Assembly (NCBI RefSeq): GCF_000719135.1 | Contig: NZ_JOEK01000003.1 | Coordinates: forward strand, 352,840-416,839 | Direction: 5' to 3' | DNA: 64,000 nucleotides | From: Streptomyces avicenniae | Lineage (GTDB): Bacteria; Actinomycetota; Actinomycetes; Streptomycetales; Streptomycetaceae | Shown here: one piece after another, positions 53,298 through 61,964 of the stretch | Numbering within the stretch: the first letter of the stretch is position 1 | Layout: every line of letters starts with the position of its first letter | Notes under the pieces: model-generated | What the model was told of the DNA's origin: nothing | Databases searched by the model: none | What the model saw: the letters and a program-made list of their open reading frames with translations, nothing else | Program-made: the position numbers and the translations under genes

Positions 53298-53680
53298 TGC
53301 GGCATGCTACGGGCCCGCGCGGCGACGTCGTCGGGCGCTGCGGAGATCACGGCGTCCAGCGCGTCCATCGACGCGTTCAGGCCGTCGATGGCGCGGCGGA
53401 TGCGGGCGCGTTCGCGGTGCAGGTCGGCCACGAGGGTCGGGCAGGTCGGGACCATGCGCGCGCCGTCGTCCCGCAGGCAGGGCAGCATCAGGGCGATGTT
53501 CGCCGTGTTCAGCCCTGCGGCGAGGAGGTCGCGTATGCGGTGGACGGCGCGGACGTCGCCCTCGGCGTACTCGCGGTATCCGGCGGGGGTGCGCCCGGGG
53601 TGCAGCAGGCCCTGCTTCTCGTAGTAGCGCAGCAGCCGCTCGGGTACGCCGGTGCGCCGGGACAGCTCGCCGATGAGCAT
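53279..53680 (-). CDS. MerR-family regulator
   Basis: 133 residues, ATG at 53680 after GAGGAGCACC. The winged helix MLIGELSRRTGVPERLLRYYEKQGLL (1-26) and GYREYAEGDVRAVHRIRDLLAAGL, then a C-terminal coiled coil (about 85-115). Cysteines (PCLRDD, PTCPTLV) could sense metal or redox state. It is first in an operon with a GNAT gene. Confidence 0.87.
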   Translation of the reverse strand: MLIGELSRRTGVPERLLRYYEKQGLLHPGRTPAGYREYAEGDVRAVHRIRDLLAAGLNTANIALMLPCLRDDGARMVPTCPTLVADLHRERARIRRAIDGLNASMDALDAVISAAPDDVAARARSMPQCATIP

Positions 53681-53721
53681 GGTGCTCCTCCTGTGCGCGG
53701 GGCCTTGGCTCAGCGGGGCCA

Positions 53722-53761
53722 ACGCCGGGCGGGCGCGGATACTTCCCCGCCCGCCCGGCGT
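53722..53761 (-). terminator. 14-bp hairpin after hemerythrin gene
   Basis: ACGCCGGGCGGGCG (53722-53735) pairs perfectly with CGCCCGCCCGGCGT (53748-53761), 12-nt loop. It starts 2 nt past the hemerythrin stop and insulates the MerR operon. Confidence 0.75.
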
Positions 53762-53763
53762 GC

Positions 53764-54294
53764 TCAGCCGTCCTCGGAAGATTCCACCCCCAGCAGCTCC
53801 GCGACGGGCAGGCCCGCGTCCGTCATGGCGTCGAGGACGGGGACGAGCCGCCGTTCCTCGAAGCCGAAGTGCGAGTCCATGACGGCCGCGATCCCGTCGA
53901 GCCTGCTGAGCAGTTCGCCGGGCGGCGCGGTCCGCACGGCGGCGTCCAGCTCCTGGATCAGGCCGTCGAGCATGGCGTGGTCCTCCATGAGGAGGTCGAT
54001 CACCGGGGCCAGTTCCGGGTGCGCGGCCCGGATGCGGGGGAAGAGGGCGTCGTCCTCCGCCGTGTGGTGGCGGGTGAGGGCGGCGCAGAAGCCGACGCAG
54101 AAGAGGCGCAGGTCGGCCGCGGTCTCCTCGCGCGGCGCCCCGGCCGCGACGCCGTCACGGACCTGCCGCACGCGGCGGCGCAACGCGTCGTGCACCAGTC
54201 GTAGTTCGTGGCCCCAGGCGCGGGCCCTTGCGCGGGTCACCGCGCGGTCGGATCGGTCTCCATGTCCGGATTCCTTTGGGTACGGCGCCTCCAT
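53764..54294 (-). CDS. Hemerythrin-like (HHE) protein
   Basis: 176 residues, four-helix non-haem diiron fold. Ligands are seen in LRLVHDALRRR, RHHTAEDDALFP, MEDHAMLD and SHFGFEERRLVP. It probably senses or stores oxygen or NO, or protects against damage. The first 15 residues before AVTRARARAWG are extra. It is divergent from hutH. Confidence 0.85.
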   Translation of the reverse strand: MEAPYPKESGHGDRSDRAVTRARARAWGHELRLVHDALRRRVRQVRDGVAAGAPREETAADLRLFCVGFCAALTRHHTAEDDALFPRIRAAHPELAPVIDLLMEDHAMLDGLIQELDAAVRTAPPGELLSRLDGIAAVMDSHFGFEERRLVPVLDAMTDAGLPVAELLGVESSEDG

Positions 54295-54383
54295 GCCCAG
54301 CGCTGTCCGCTGTCGGCACGCGACGCTGCCGCAGACCGTAGCAGGGGCGGGGGCTCAGGTCGGGAGGGCGGGGGGCACGCCGT

Positions 54384-54389
54384 TAGGTT
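54384..54389 (+). promoter_or_regulatory. -10 hexamer of leaderless hutH
   Basis: TAGGTT ends 7 nt before the hutH ATG at 54397. Confidence 0.5.
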
Positions 54390-54396
54390 GCACCTC

Positions 54397-55959
54397 ATGG
54401 CAATGCAGAGCAGCACCGTGACCGTGTCCGCCAGCGGCGTGACGCCCGCCGACGTCGTCGCCGTCGCCCGCGAGGGGGCGCGCGTCGAGCTGGCCCCCGA
54501 CGCCCTCGCCGCGATGGAGGCCGCCCGCCGCACGGTGGACGGCCTGGCCGCCAAGCCCGAGCCGGTGTACGGCGTCTCCACCGGCTTCGGCGCGCTCGCC
54601 GTCCGGCACATCGGCCCCGAGCTGCGCACGCGCCTCCAGCGCAACCTGGTGCGCTCCCACGCCGCCGGGCTCGGGCCGCGCGTCGAGCGCGAGGTGGTGC
54701 GCGCCCTGATGTTCCTGCGGCTGAAGACCGTCGCCTCGGGACACACCGGCGTACGCCCCGAGGTCGCGCAGGCGATGGCCGCCGTGCTGAACGCGGGCAT
54801 CACGCCCGTCGTCCACGAGTTCGGCTCCCTCGGCTGCTCCGGCGACCTCGCGCCGCTCGCCCACTGCGCCATGACGCTGCTCGGCGAGGGCGACGCCGAG
54901 GGGCCTGACGGCCGCGTGCGGCCCGCCGGGGAGCTGCTGGCCGCGCACGGCATCGCGCCCGTCGAGCTGCGGGAGAAGGAGGGCCTGGCGCTGCTGAACG
55001 GCACCGACGGCATGCTCGGCATGCTGCTGCTCGCCTGCGCCGACCTCGCCCGGCTGTTCACCTCGGCGGACATCACGGCGGCCCTCACCCTGGAGGCGCT
55101 GCTCGGCACGGAGCGCGTCCTCGCGCCCGAGCTGCACGCGCTGCGCCCGCACCCCGGCCAGGCGGCGAGCGCGGCGAACATGCTGCGCGTCCTCAAGGAC
55201 TCGGGGCTCACCGGGCACCATCAGGACGCCGCGCCGCGCGTGCAGGACGCGTACTCCGTGCGCTGCGCGCCGCAGGTCGCGGGCGCGGGGCGCGACACCC
55301 TGGCGCACGCGCTGACGGTCGCGGAGCGCGAGCTGGCCGCCGCCATCGACAATCCGGTGGTCATCGAAGGACGCGTCGAGTCGAACGGCAACTTCCACGG
55401 CGCGCCGGTGGGGTACGTGCTGGACTTCCTGGCCGTCGCGGTGGCCGACCTGGCGTCGATCACGGAGCGGCGCACGGACCGGCTGCTCGACCGGAACAGG
55501 TCGCACGGCCTGCCGCCGTTCCTCGCCGGTGACCCGGGCGTCGATTCCGGGCTGATGATCGCCCAGTACACGCAGGCGGCGCTCGTGGCGGAGCTGAAGC
55601 GGCTCGCGGTGCCCGCGTCGGCCGACTCGATCCCGTCGTCGGCGATGCAGGAGGACCACGTGTCGCTCGGCTGGTCGGCGGCGCGCAAGCTGCGGACGGC
55701 GCTGGACGGGCTGACGCGCGTCGTGGCCATCGAGCTGTTCGCGGCGGCCAGGGCGCTCGACCTGCGGGAGCCGCTGGCCGCGCGGGGGCTGCGTCCTGGC
55801 CCGGCGGCGCGCGCGGTGGTCGAGGCGGCGCGGGCGGCCGGGATCGGCGGGGCCGGGGACGACCGGTTCCTCGCGCCCGACCTGGCGGCGGCGGAGGAGT
55901 TCGTGCGCCTCGGCCGCCTGGTGGAGGCGGCCGAGGCGGTGACGGGGCCGCTCGCCTGA
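54397..55959 (+). CDS. hutH: Histidine ammonia-lyase
   Basis: 520 residues. VYGVSTGFGALA (Tyr of the active site), the MIO cofactor tripeptide in GSLGCSGDLAPLAH (Cys-Ser-Gly, allowed in this family), and NPVVIEGRVESNGNFHG. It deaminates histidine to urocanate. The ATG at 54397 follows TAGGTT at 7 nt. Position by the other backbone genes agrees with the S. coelicolor order as I recall it. Confidence 0.93.
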   Translation: MAMQSSTVTVSASGVTPADVVAVAREGARVELAPDALAAMEAARRTVDGLAAKPEPVYGVSTGFGALAVRHIGPELRTRLQRNLVRSHAAGLGPRVEREVVRALMFLRLKTVASGHTGVRPEVAQAMAAVLNAGITPVVHEFGSLGCSGDLAPLAHCAMTLLGEGDAEGPDGRVRPAGELLAAHGIAPVELREKEGLALLNGTDGMLGMLLLACADLARLFTSADITAALTLEALLGTERVLAPELHALRPHPGQAASAANMLRVLKDSGLTGHHQDAAPRVQDAYSVRCAPQVAGAGRDTLAHALTVAERELAAAIDNPVVIEGRVESNGNFHGAPVGYVLDFLAVAVADLASITERRTDRLLDRNRSHGLPPFLAGDPGVDSGLMIAQYTQAALVAELKRLAVPASADSIPSSAMQEDHVSLGWSAARKLRTALDGLTRVVAIELFAAARALDLREPLAARGLRPGPAARAVVEAARAAGIGGAGDDRFLAPDLAAAEEFVRLGRLVEAAEAVTGPLA

Positions 55960-55980
55960 GCGGCGGCGGTCCTGACGGCG

Positions 55981-56154
55981 TCAGTGCGCGTCGGGCTGCG
56001 TGACCTGCTCGACGGTGACCGAGGTCCCGCCCGCGTCCGCGTCGGACTCCGGATGGGGCGACGGCAGGAACCAGCCGAGGCCGAGCACGGCGGCGGCGAC
56101 GAGAGCGCAGACGATGGCGCGGCGGTTGGCGCCTGCGGAGGAGTTACCGTCCAC
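55981..56154 (-). CDS. Small single-pass membrane protein
   Basis: 57 residues from the GTG at 56154 (GGGAGGG ribosome site); a longer frame to 56289 is Pro-rich and unconvincing. One helix (about 11-27; AIVCALVAAAVLGLGWFLP) then an acidic outer tail. Function unknown. Confidence 0.6.
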   Translation of the reverse strand: MDGNSSAGANRRAIVCALVAAAVLGLGWFLPSPHPESDADAGGTSVTVEQVTQPDAH

Positions 56155-56275
56155 GGGGCCCTCCCTGGGGGTCGGTAGGGGCGATGGTGCGGGTGCGGCG
56201 GCGATCCGCAGCGATGGTACGGGGGGCGCGGGTCGCGGGGAAGAGGGGGCGGCCTGGGACCTTACTCTCCGGGGC

Positions 56276-56695
56276 ATGAGTGAAGACATGAGCGACCAGA
56301 CGCGTCACGTCCGCGTTCGCGTGGAGATGGTGCTGGAGATCACGGAGCCCGACGAGCTGATCAGGGCGGCGTGGGCGCGCATCGAGGGGGACGAGCTGAT
56401 GCCCCCGGAGGAGCGCGACCAGGCGGCCCAGGCCGTCTCCCGTGACGAGGCGGAGGCCGTCGCGTACCTCATCGACCCGATCGACCTGGTGGGTGAGGTG
56501 CCCGGCGTGCTGCTGGCGCAGGCGTCGTGGACCAGCGAGCAGGCCGAGTACGACCCGGACGAGGCATGGGACGAACTGGATGACGACCTACCTGACCTAC
56601 CTGACGACGGTTCCGGCGGTTCGGGCGGCGCCGGTGAGGAGCGGGACGACGGGGGGCCGGGCGCGGGCCCGGGGGGCGCCGGGCCGTGGCGGTGA
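56276..56695 (+). CDS. Acidic hypothetical protein
   Basis: 139 residues (135 from ATG 56288). A folded N-terminal part (HVRVRVEMVLEITEPDELIRAAW, ...DEAEAVAYLIDPIDLVGEVPGV) and a disordered Asp/Gly-rich tail (from about 100). I do not recognise the family; it probably is a conserved actinomycete unknown. It lies before the L,D-transpeptidase gene, 174 nt apart. Confidence 0.65.
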   Translation: MSEDMSDQTRHVRVRVEMVLEITEPDELIRAAWARIEGDELMPPEERDQAAQAVSRDEAEAVAYLIDPIDLVGEVPGVLLAQASWTSEQAEYDPDEAWDELDDDLPDLPDDGSGGSGGAGEERDDGGPGAGPGGAGPWR

Positions 56696-56869
56696 GCCCG
56701 CCGGGGGTTCCGCCGGTCGGGTGAGTGACCGCCCGTCACTCGAACGTGTGGTTCACCGCAGGGATTCACTTACAGTGGAACCGGCTGCCGTGGGATCGCG
56801 TTCTATCCCTTGTGTCCCATGGGGGCCCCTCCCAGGGGACCGCGGTGGCGGCGGACGGAACGGCGAGTG

Positions 56870-58141
56870 ATGAGGGACGGCATGCGGCGCAAGGGCTTGA
56901 CGGTGGCGGCGACGCTGCTCACCGGAGCACTGACACTCACGGCGTGCGGCGGAGGCGGTGACGACGGCGACGACTCGGGTACCGGCGGCTCGGCGAGCAG
57001 CAGCGAACAGTCCGACGCGGACCGCGCCGCCGAGGAGGCGGACACGTCGGAGGCCGTGATCTCCATCACGCCGGACGACGGCGCCGACAACGTCGGCATC
57101 AACAGCGACGTGCAGGTGCAGGTCGAGGGCGGCACGCTGGACGAGGTCGTGATGACGGCGAGCGAGTCCGGCGCGGAGATCGCCGGGACGATAGCCGCGG
57201 ACGGCGCGAGCTGGGTGCCCGACGCCCAGCTCGACCGCTCCACCGCCTATCAGGTCACGGTGCTGGCCAGCGACGCCCAGGGCCGCGAGGCCCACCAGTC
57301 GGCGGCCTTCACCACGGTCTCGCCCGAGAACAGCTTCATCGGCTACTTCACGCCGGAGGAGGACACGACCGTCGGCGTCGGCATGCCGATCTCGCTGAAC
57401 TTCGACAAGCCGATCACCAACAAGGCCGACGTCGAGGCCGCGGTCGAGATCGACGTGAGCAGCGGGCAGGAGGTCGTCGGCCACTGGTTCGGCGACTCCC
57501 GGCTCGACTTCAGGCCGGACGACTACTGGCAGCCGAACACCCATGTCGAGGTCCATCTCGCGTTCGACGGCATCGAGGGCGACACCGGCGTCACGGGCGT
57601 GCAGAACCGCACGTTCTCCTTCGACGTCGGCCGCTCCCAGGTCAGCATGGTGGACGCCGAGAGCAAGCAGATGACGGTCATCCGCGACGGCGAGGAGATC
57701 CGCACCCTGCCGGTCTCCGCGGGCAGCCCGGAGAACCCGACCTACAACGGCCAGATGGTCATCTCCGAGAAGCACAAGGAGACCCGTATGAACGGGGCGA
57801 CCGTCGGCTTCACGGACGACGACGGCGAGGGCGAGTACGACATACCCGACGTGCCGCACGCGATGCGCCTGTCCACGTCGGGCACCTTCGTGCACGGCAA
57901 CTACTGGGCCCCCGACAGCACGTTCGGCAGCGCCAACACCAGCCACGGCTGCATAGGTCTGAACGACACGCAGGGCGCCGAGGACGAGAGCACCGACGCG
58001 TTCTGGTTCTACGACAACTCGCTCGTCGGCGACGTCATCATCGTCACCAACTCGCCCGACGAGCAGATGCAGCCCGACAACGGCCTGAACGGCTGGAACC
58101 TCTCGTGGAACGACTGGGTCGCGGGCAGCGCCCTGGCCTGA
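56870..58141 (+). CDS. L,D-transpeptidase lipoprotein (YkuD, Ig-like domains)
   Basis: 423 residues. A lipoprotein signal peptide (MRRKGLTVAATLLTGALTLTAC from residue 5) with lipobox LTAC, a Ser/Asp linker, two Ig-like domains (about 60-270), and the YkuD catalytic domain with HGNYWAP, and SHGCIGLN holding the active Cys. Cross-links peptidoglycan 3-3 at the cell surface. ATG 56870 or 56882. Confidence 0.9.
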   Translation: MRDGMRRKGLTVAATLLTGALTLTACGGGGDDGDDSGTGGSASSSEQSDADRAAEEADTSEAVISITPDDGADNVGINSDVQVQVEGGTLDEVVMTASESGAEIAGTIAADGASWVPDAQLDRSTAYQVTVLASDAQGREAHQSAAFTTVSPENSFIGYFTPEEDTTVGVGMPISLNFDKPITNKADVEAAVEIDVSSGQEVVGHWFGDSRLDFRPDDYWQPNTHVEVHLAFDGIEGDTGVTGVQNRTFSFDVGRSQVSMVDAESKQMTVIRDGEEIRTLPVSAGSPENPTYNGQMVISEKHKETRMNGATVGFTDDDGEGEYDIPDVPHAMRLSTSGTFVHGNYWAPDSTFGSANTSHGCIGLNDTQGAEDESTDAFWFYDNSLVGDVIIVTNSPDEQMQPDNGLNGWNLSWNDWVAGSALA

Positions 58142-58170
58142 CCGGCCGCCGTCCCACCCCCGGCGTACAT

Positions 58171-58225
58171 CCCGGGACGGACGGGGGAGATCCCCGCGCA
58201 GGGGGACGACCCCGTCCGTCCCGGG
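58171..58225. promoter_or_regulatory. Perfect 16-bp inverted repeat over kinase promoter
   Basis: CCCGGGACGGACGGGG (58171-58186) and CCCCGTCCGTCCCGGG (58210-58225) are exact reverse complements, 23-nt loop with its own small stem. It can end the L,D-transpeptidase transcript, but it also reaches within 5 nt of the -10 of the kinase gene and covers its -35 region. Confidence 0.75.
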
Positions 58226-58229
58226 CGCC

Positions 58230-58235
58230 TAGCGT
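58230..58235 (+). promoter_or_regulatory. -10 hexamer of leaderless kinase gene
   Basis: TAGCGT ends 7 nt before the ATG at 58243; nothing resembling a ribosome site intervenes. Confidence 0.5.
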
Positions 58236-58242
58236 TCCCGGC

Positions 58243-59631
58243 ATGACCGAGCAGGCCACCACCACCGCCCCCGCCCCGCACCGCGGCACGTACAGCGAAC
58301 TGCTGATAGCCCGCCGCGTCCTGCGCGGCCTGTGGGACGACCTGGGCCGGGGCGCGACCGCCCAGCGTCTCCTGCCGCCGCTGCCGCTGTCCGACAGGTT
58401 CGCCCGGCCGCTGCGCCGGCGCCTGCCCGACGGCGTCTCCCTCCCGCACCTCGCCCCTTACGCCCTCGTCGGCCTCGCCGCGTTCGTCCTGACGGTGGTC
58501 GCCTACGCCACCGAGCGGGGGGACTACTACGGCATCTCCGCGTTCCTGCACGTACTCCTGACGCCGCTGCCGCTGCTGATCACCACGATGCGGCCGGTCC
58601 TCGGCTGGTGGTCGTCCCTCCTCGCCACCTGGCTCCAGGCGAGCTGGTGGTCCCACAGCGGCTCCTGGCCGTGGAGCGACACCGGTTTCGTCGCCCAGGT
58701 CCTCGTCCTGCTCGTCCTGAGCCTCACCTCCCCCGCCCGGGCCGTCGCAGGGGCCTGGGTCGTCACCGCCCTCGTGGGCGGCGCCTTCGTCTGGTACCTG
58801 CCCAGCGGGACCGGCTCGGAGAACAACATCCAGGTCGCCGCGGTCTCCTTCATGGCGCTCCTCACCGCCGTCCTGCTGCGCGCCTGGTACGACTCGCGCC
58901 GCGAGGTCGTCGCCCAGACCGCCGTGACCGCCGTCGAGCGCTCGCGCAGGACCGTCCTCGAAGAGCGCACCACCATCGCCCGCGAGCTGCACGACGTCGT
59001 CGCCCACCACATGTCGGTCGTCGCCATCCAGGCGGAGGCCGCCCCCTACCGCGTCACCGACCCGCCGCCCGAGCTGACCCGGGCGTTCGCCACGATCCGC
59101 GAGAACGCCGTCGCCGCCCTCACCGAACTGCGCCGCATCCTCGGCGTCGTCCGCGCCGCGGAGGAGGACGCCCCCGACGCGCCCCAGCCGACCCTGGCCC
59201 TCCTCGACTCCCTGCTCTCCGGCGTCCGCGACGCGGGCCTGCCGGTGGAGAAGGCGGTGACCGGCGCCGTCCGCGAACTGTCGCCAGGCGTCGAGCTGTC
59301 GGCGTACCGGATCGTCCAGGAGGCGCTGAGCAACGCCCTGCGCCACGCGCCGGGCAGCACGGCCCGCGTCGAGCTGTCCTACGTCCTCGGCGGCCTCGGC
59401 CTGCGCGTCGTCAACGGCCCGCCCACCGGGCCCGTCCCCCCGTCGCCCGGTGCCGGGCACGGCCTCACCGGCATGCGCGAACGCGTCGCCATGCTCGGCG
59501 GCGAACTGGTCGCCCAGGCCACGCCTGACGGCGGCTGGGAGACGACGGCCTTCCTCCCCGCCCGCCCCGACGACGACGGCCAAGACCCTGACATGCCCGC
59601 CCCCATCGCCCCCGTGGACGGCGCCCCGTGA
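58243..59631 (+). CDS. Two-component sensor histidine kinase (NarL class)
   Basis: 462 residues. Four to six membrane helices (about 67-210), then HisKA_3 with ERTTIARELHDVVAHHMSVVAIQAEAA (phospho-His in RELHDVVAHH), HATPase with ALSNALRHAPGS and GHGLTGMRERV. No extracytoplasmic sensor domain of note, so it is likely to read membrane or cell-envelope state. It overlaps the regulator gene by 4 nt. Confidence 0.9.
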   Translation: MTEQATTTAPAPHRGTYSELLIARRVLRGLWDDLGRGATAQRLLPPLPLSDRFARPLRRRLPDGVSLPHLAPYALVGLAAFVLTVVAYATERGDYYGISAFLHVLLTPLPLLITTMRPVLGWWSSLLATWLQASWWSHSGSWPWSDTGFVAQVLVLLVLSLTSPARAVAGAWVVTALVGGAFVWYLPSGTGSENNIQVAAVSFMALLTAVLLRAWYDSRREVVAQTAVTAVERSRRTVLEERTTIARELHDVVAHHMSVVAIQAEAAPYRVTDPPPELTRAFATIRENAVAALTELRRILGVVRAAEEDAPDAPQPTLALLDSLLSGVRDAGLPVEKAVTGAVRELSPGVELSAYRIVQEALSNALRHAPGSTARVELSYVLGGLGLRVVNGPPTGPVPPSPGAGHGLTGMRERVAMLGGELVAQATPDGGWETTAFLPARPDDDGQDPDMPAPIAPVDGAP

Positions 59632-60290
59632 CCATCCGCGTGCTCATCGCCGACGACCAGATGATGGTCCGTGAGGGCTTCTCCGTCCTCCTCGGCGCCC
59701 AGCCCGACATCGAGGTGGCGGGCGAGGCCGTGGACGGACGCGAGGCCGTCGAACAGGCCGCCACCCTGCGGCCCGACGTCGTCCTCATGGACATCCGCAT
59801 GCCGAACCTCAACGGCATCGAGGCCACCCGCGCGATCACCGCCGCCCCCGACGGCGCCCCCCGCGTCCTCGTCCTCACCACCTTCGACCTGGACGAGTAC
59901 GTCTACCAGGCGCTGCGCGCCGGGGCCTCCGGCTTCCTCCTCAAGGACGCCTCGGCCCGGCAGCTCGCCGAGGGCGTCCGGCTGGTCGCCGCGGGGGAGG
60001 CGCTGCTCGCCCCGACCGTGACGCGCCGCCTCATCCACGAGTTCGCCCGCCTCGACCGCACCCCCCGCCCGCCCGCCCGCGACCGGCTCGGCGACCTCAC
60101 CGAGCGCGAGACGGAGGTCCTGGCCCTCGTCGCGCAGGGTCTGTCCAACGCCGAGATCGCCGCCCACCTGGTCGTCGCCGAGTCCACGATCAAGACGCAC
60201 GTCAGCCGCATCCTCGTGAAACTCGACCTGCGCGACCGCACCCAGGCCGCGATCCTCGCCTACGAGACGCGCCTCGTCGTCCCGTCCTGA
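59628..60290 (+). CDS. LuxR/NarL-family response regulator
   Basis: 220 residues. Receiver with D-D pair IADDQMM, phospho-Asp in VVLMDIRMPNLNG, and Lys in FLLKDAS; C-terminal HTH LTERETEVLALVAQGLSNAEIAAHLVVAESTIKTHVSRIL, split around VAE. Partner of the kinase at 58243 (GTGA overlap). It may bind the inverted repeat at 58171. Confidence 0.92.
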   Translation: MTIRVLIADDQMMVREGFSVLLGAQPDIEVAGEAVDGREAVEQAATLRPDVVLMDIRMPNLNGIEATRAITAAPDGAPRVLVLTTFDLDEYVYQALRAGASGFLLKDASARQLAEGVRLVAAGEALLAPTVTRRLIHEFARLDRTPRPPARDRLGDLTERETEVLALVAQGLSNAEIAAHLVVAESTIKTHVSRILVKLDLRDRTQAAILAYETRLVVPS

Positions 60291-60323
60291 CGGCGCCTGG
60301 CCCGGTGGTGTGGGATGGGCCGC

Positions 60324-60866
60324 ATGACCCTGATCCCCTTCGGCGACCACAGCCCGCGCCTCGCCCCGTCCGCCTGGATCGCCCCCGGCGCCACGCTCGT
60401 CGGCGCCGTCACCCTCGGCCCGCGCGCCAGCCTCTGGTATGCCACGGTCGTCCGCGCCGACCTCGAACGCATCGAGATCGGCGCGGGGAGCAACGTCCAG
60501 GACGGCTGCGTCCTGCACGCCGACCCGGGCCGCCCCGCCGTGCTCGGCGCGGGCGTCTCCGTCGGGCACCGCGCCGTCGTCCACGGCTGCACCGTCGAGG
60601 ACGGCTCCCTCGTCGGCATGGGCGCCGTCCTCCTGAACGGCTGCCGCATCGGCGCCGGTTCGCTGGTCGCCGCGGGGACGGTCGTCCTGGAGGACACCGA
60701 GGTGCCGCCCGGCTCGCTGATCGCCGGGGTGCCGGGCAAGGTACGCCGCGCCCTCACCCCCGAGGAGTCCGCGTCCCTGCGCGGCACGGCCGAGCGCTAC
60801 CAGGAGCTGGCGCAGCGCCACTCCGCCCACGCGGGCCACCTCGGCGCGATCGCCCACGAACGCTGA
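60324..60866 (+). CDS. Gamma-carbonic anhydrase-like hexapeptide protein
   Basis: 180 residues from ATG 60324 (183 from 60315). Left-handed beta-helix hexapeptides (APGATLVGAVTLGPRASLWY, VQDGCVLHADPG, VSVGHRAVVHGCTV) with metal histidines as in Cam/CaiE/PaaY proteins. The RAD and H-x-x-x-x-H spacing (VGHRAVVHG) is kept. Its reaction is uncertain. Confidence 0.83.
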   Translation: MTLIPFGDHSPRLAPSAWIAPGATLVGAVTLGPRASLWYATVVRADLERIEIGAGSNVQDGCVLHADPGRPAVLGAGVSVGHRAVVHGCTVEDGSLVGMGAVLLNGCRIGAGSLVAAGTVVLEDTEVPPGSLIAGVPGKVRRALTPEESASLRGTAERYQELAQRHSAHAGHLGAIAHER

Positions 60867-60891
60867 CCGGTCGGCGGCGGGTCAGAAACGG

Positions 60892-61860
60892 TCAGAAGCC
60901 GTACGGCGTCAGGTACTCGGGCATCACGACCCGGCTGCGCGGCGCCACCCGCCGCACGGCGGCGCGGAAGTCGTCGAGCCGCCGCCGCGTCGCGTCGTCC
61001 GGCACGAGCGGCGGATTCGTCAGCGGCACCTCGAAGTTGTCCCAGTGCACGGGCACGACGGTCGCCGGCCGCCCCAGCGCCTCCAGCAGCCGCGGCACGT
61101 AGTCGTGCGTCGCGTCGCTCGACTGGATCGCCACCGTCGCGACGTCCGGCGCGAGCCCGGCGACGTTCCGTTCCACGAAGTCGCTGCCGCCCATGAAGAA
61201 CACCGAGGGGCCGTCCGCCGGTGTCACCAGGAACGCCAGCGTGTCGCCCTCCGGCAGGTCCGCGACCGTCACGGGGGCGGCGGGCGGCGTCAGCCTGACG
61301 CCGGGGAACAGCACGGACCACGAGGCGTTCCTGCTGTGCAGCGAGGACACCACCTCGACCACGCAGCCGCCGAGGTCGAGCACCTCACCGCCCCTGACCT
61401 GCGTGAGCTGCCCAGCGGGCACGTCCATGGCGAGGCCCAGGTTGTACGCCGTCGCCGTCCCGAAGACCCGCGCGCCGGTGCGCGTGGCGATGTGCGGTAC
61501 GTCCCCGAAGTGGTCCCAGTGCGTGTGCGTGACGAACACGGCCGTCGCGCCCGCCGTGTGCGTGTCCACGGTGTCGGCGGCCACCGTCAGGCCCGTCCCT
61601 GCGCGGAACCCGGTGGTGAACATGCCCGTGTCGTAGCGGCTGAGATAGGGGTCGATGAGCAGCACCTTCCCGCCCGTCTCCACGCGCCAGCCCGCGTTCC
61701 CCAGCCAGCTGAACGTGGCCCCCGACCGCGAGGTCCGCGTCCGCGCCCGCGCCGGGGCCCCCGCCGCCGCGACCGACCCTGCCGCGGCGCCTCCCGCCGC
61801 GAGCGCCGTCCCCGCCGTCACCGTCGTCCGCAGGAAACCCCGTCTGCCGACACCCGCCAT
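60892..61860 (-). CDS. Tat-exported metallo-beta-lactamase-fold hydrolase
   Basis: 322 residues, ATG at 61860. Tat signal peptide RRGFLRTTVTAG (6-17) with Ala-rich h-region. UlaG/NAPE-PLD-like fold: ATFSWLGNAGWRVETGGKVLLIDPYLS, THTHWDHFGD (metal ligands), and PVHWDNFE. It should be a secreted or wall-zone metal hydrolase of unknown substrate. Confidence 0.83.
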   Translation of the reverse strand: MAGVGRRGFLRTTVTAGTALAAGGAAAGSVAAAGAPARARTRTSRSGATFSWLGNAGWRVETGGKVLLIDPYLSRYDTGMFTTGFRAGTGLTVAADTVDTHTAGATAVFVTHTHWDHFGDVPHIATRTGARVFGTATAYNLGLAMDVPAGQLTQVRGGEVLDLGGCVVEVVSSLHSRNASWSVLFPGVRLTPPAAPVTVADLPEGDTLAFLVTPADGPSVFFMGGSDFVERNVAGLAPDVATVAIQSSDATHDYVPRLLEALGRPATVVPVHWDNFEVPLTNPPLVPDDATRRRLDDFRAAVRRVAPRSRVVMPEYLTPYGF

Positions 61861-61964
61861 GGCCCTACCCCTCTCGATGGGAACTCGTGTGCGGCACACC
61901 GAAGCACCCGGGCCCGCCCCCCGTCCAAGATCCACCACCGCACCGGCCGATACGCGAACGGCTA

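Noticed and set aside
54397..55959. Cys-Ser-Gly in place of Ala-Ser-Gly in histidine ammonia-lyase as a lost cofactor.
   Set aside because: The family signature allows Cys at this position, so MIO formation is expected.
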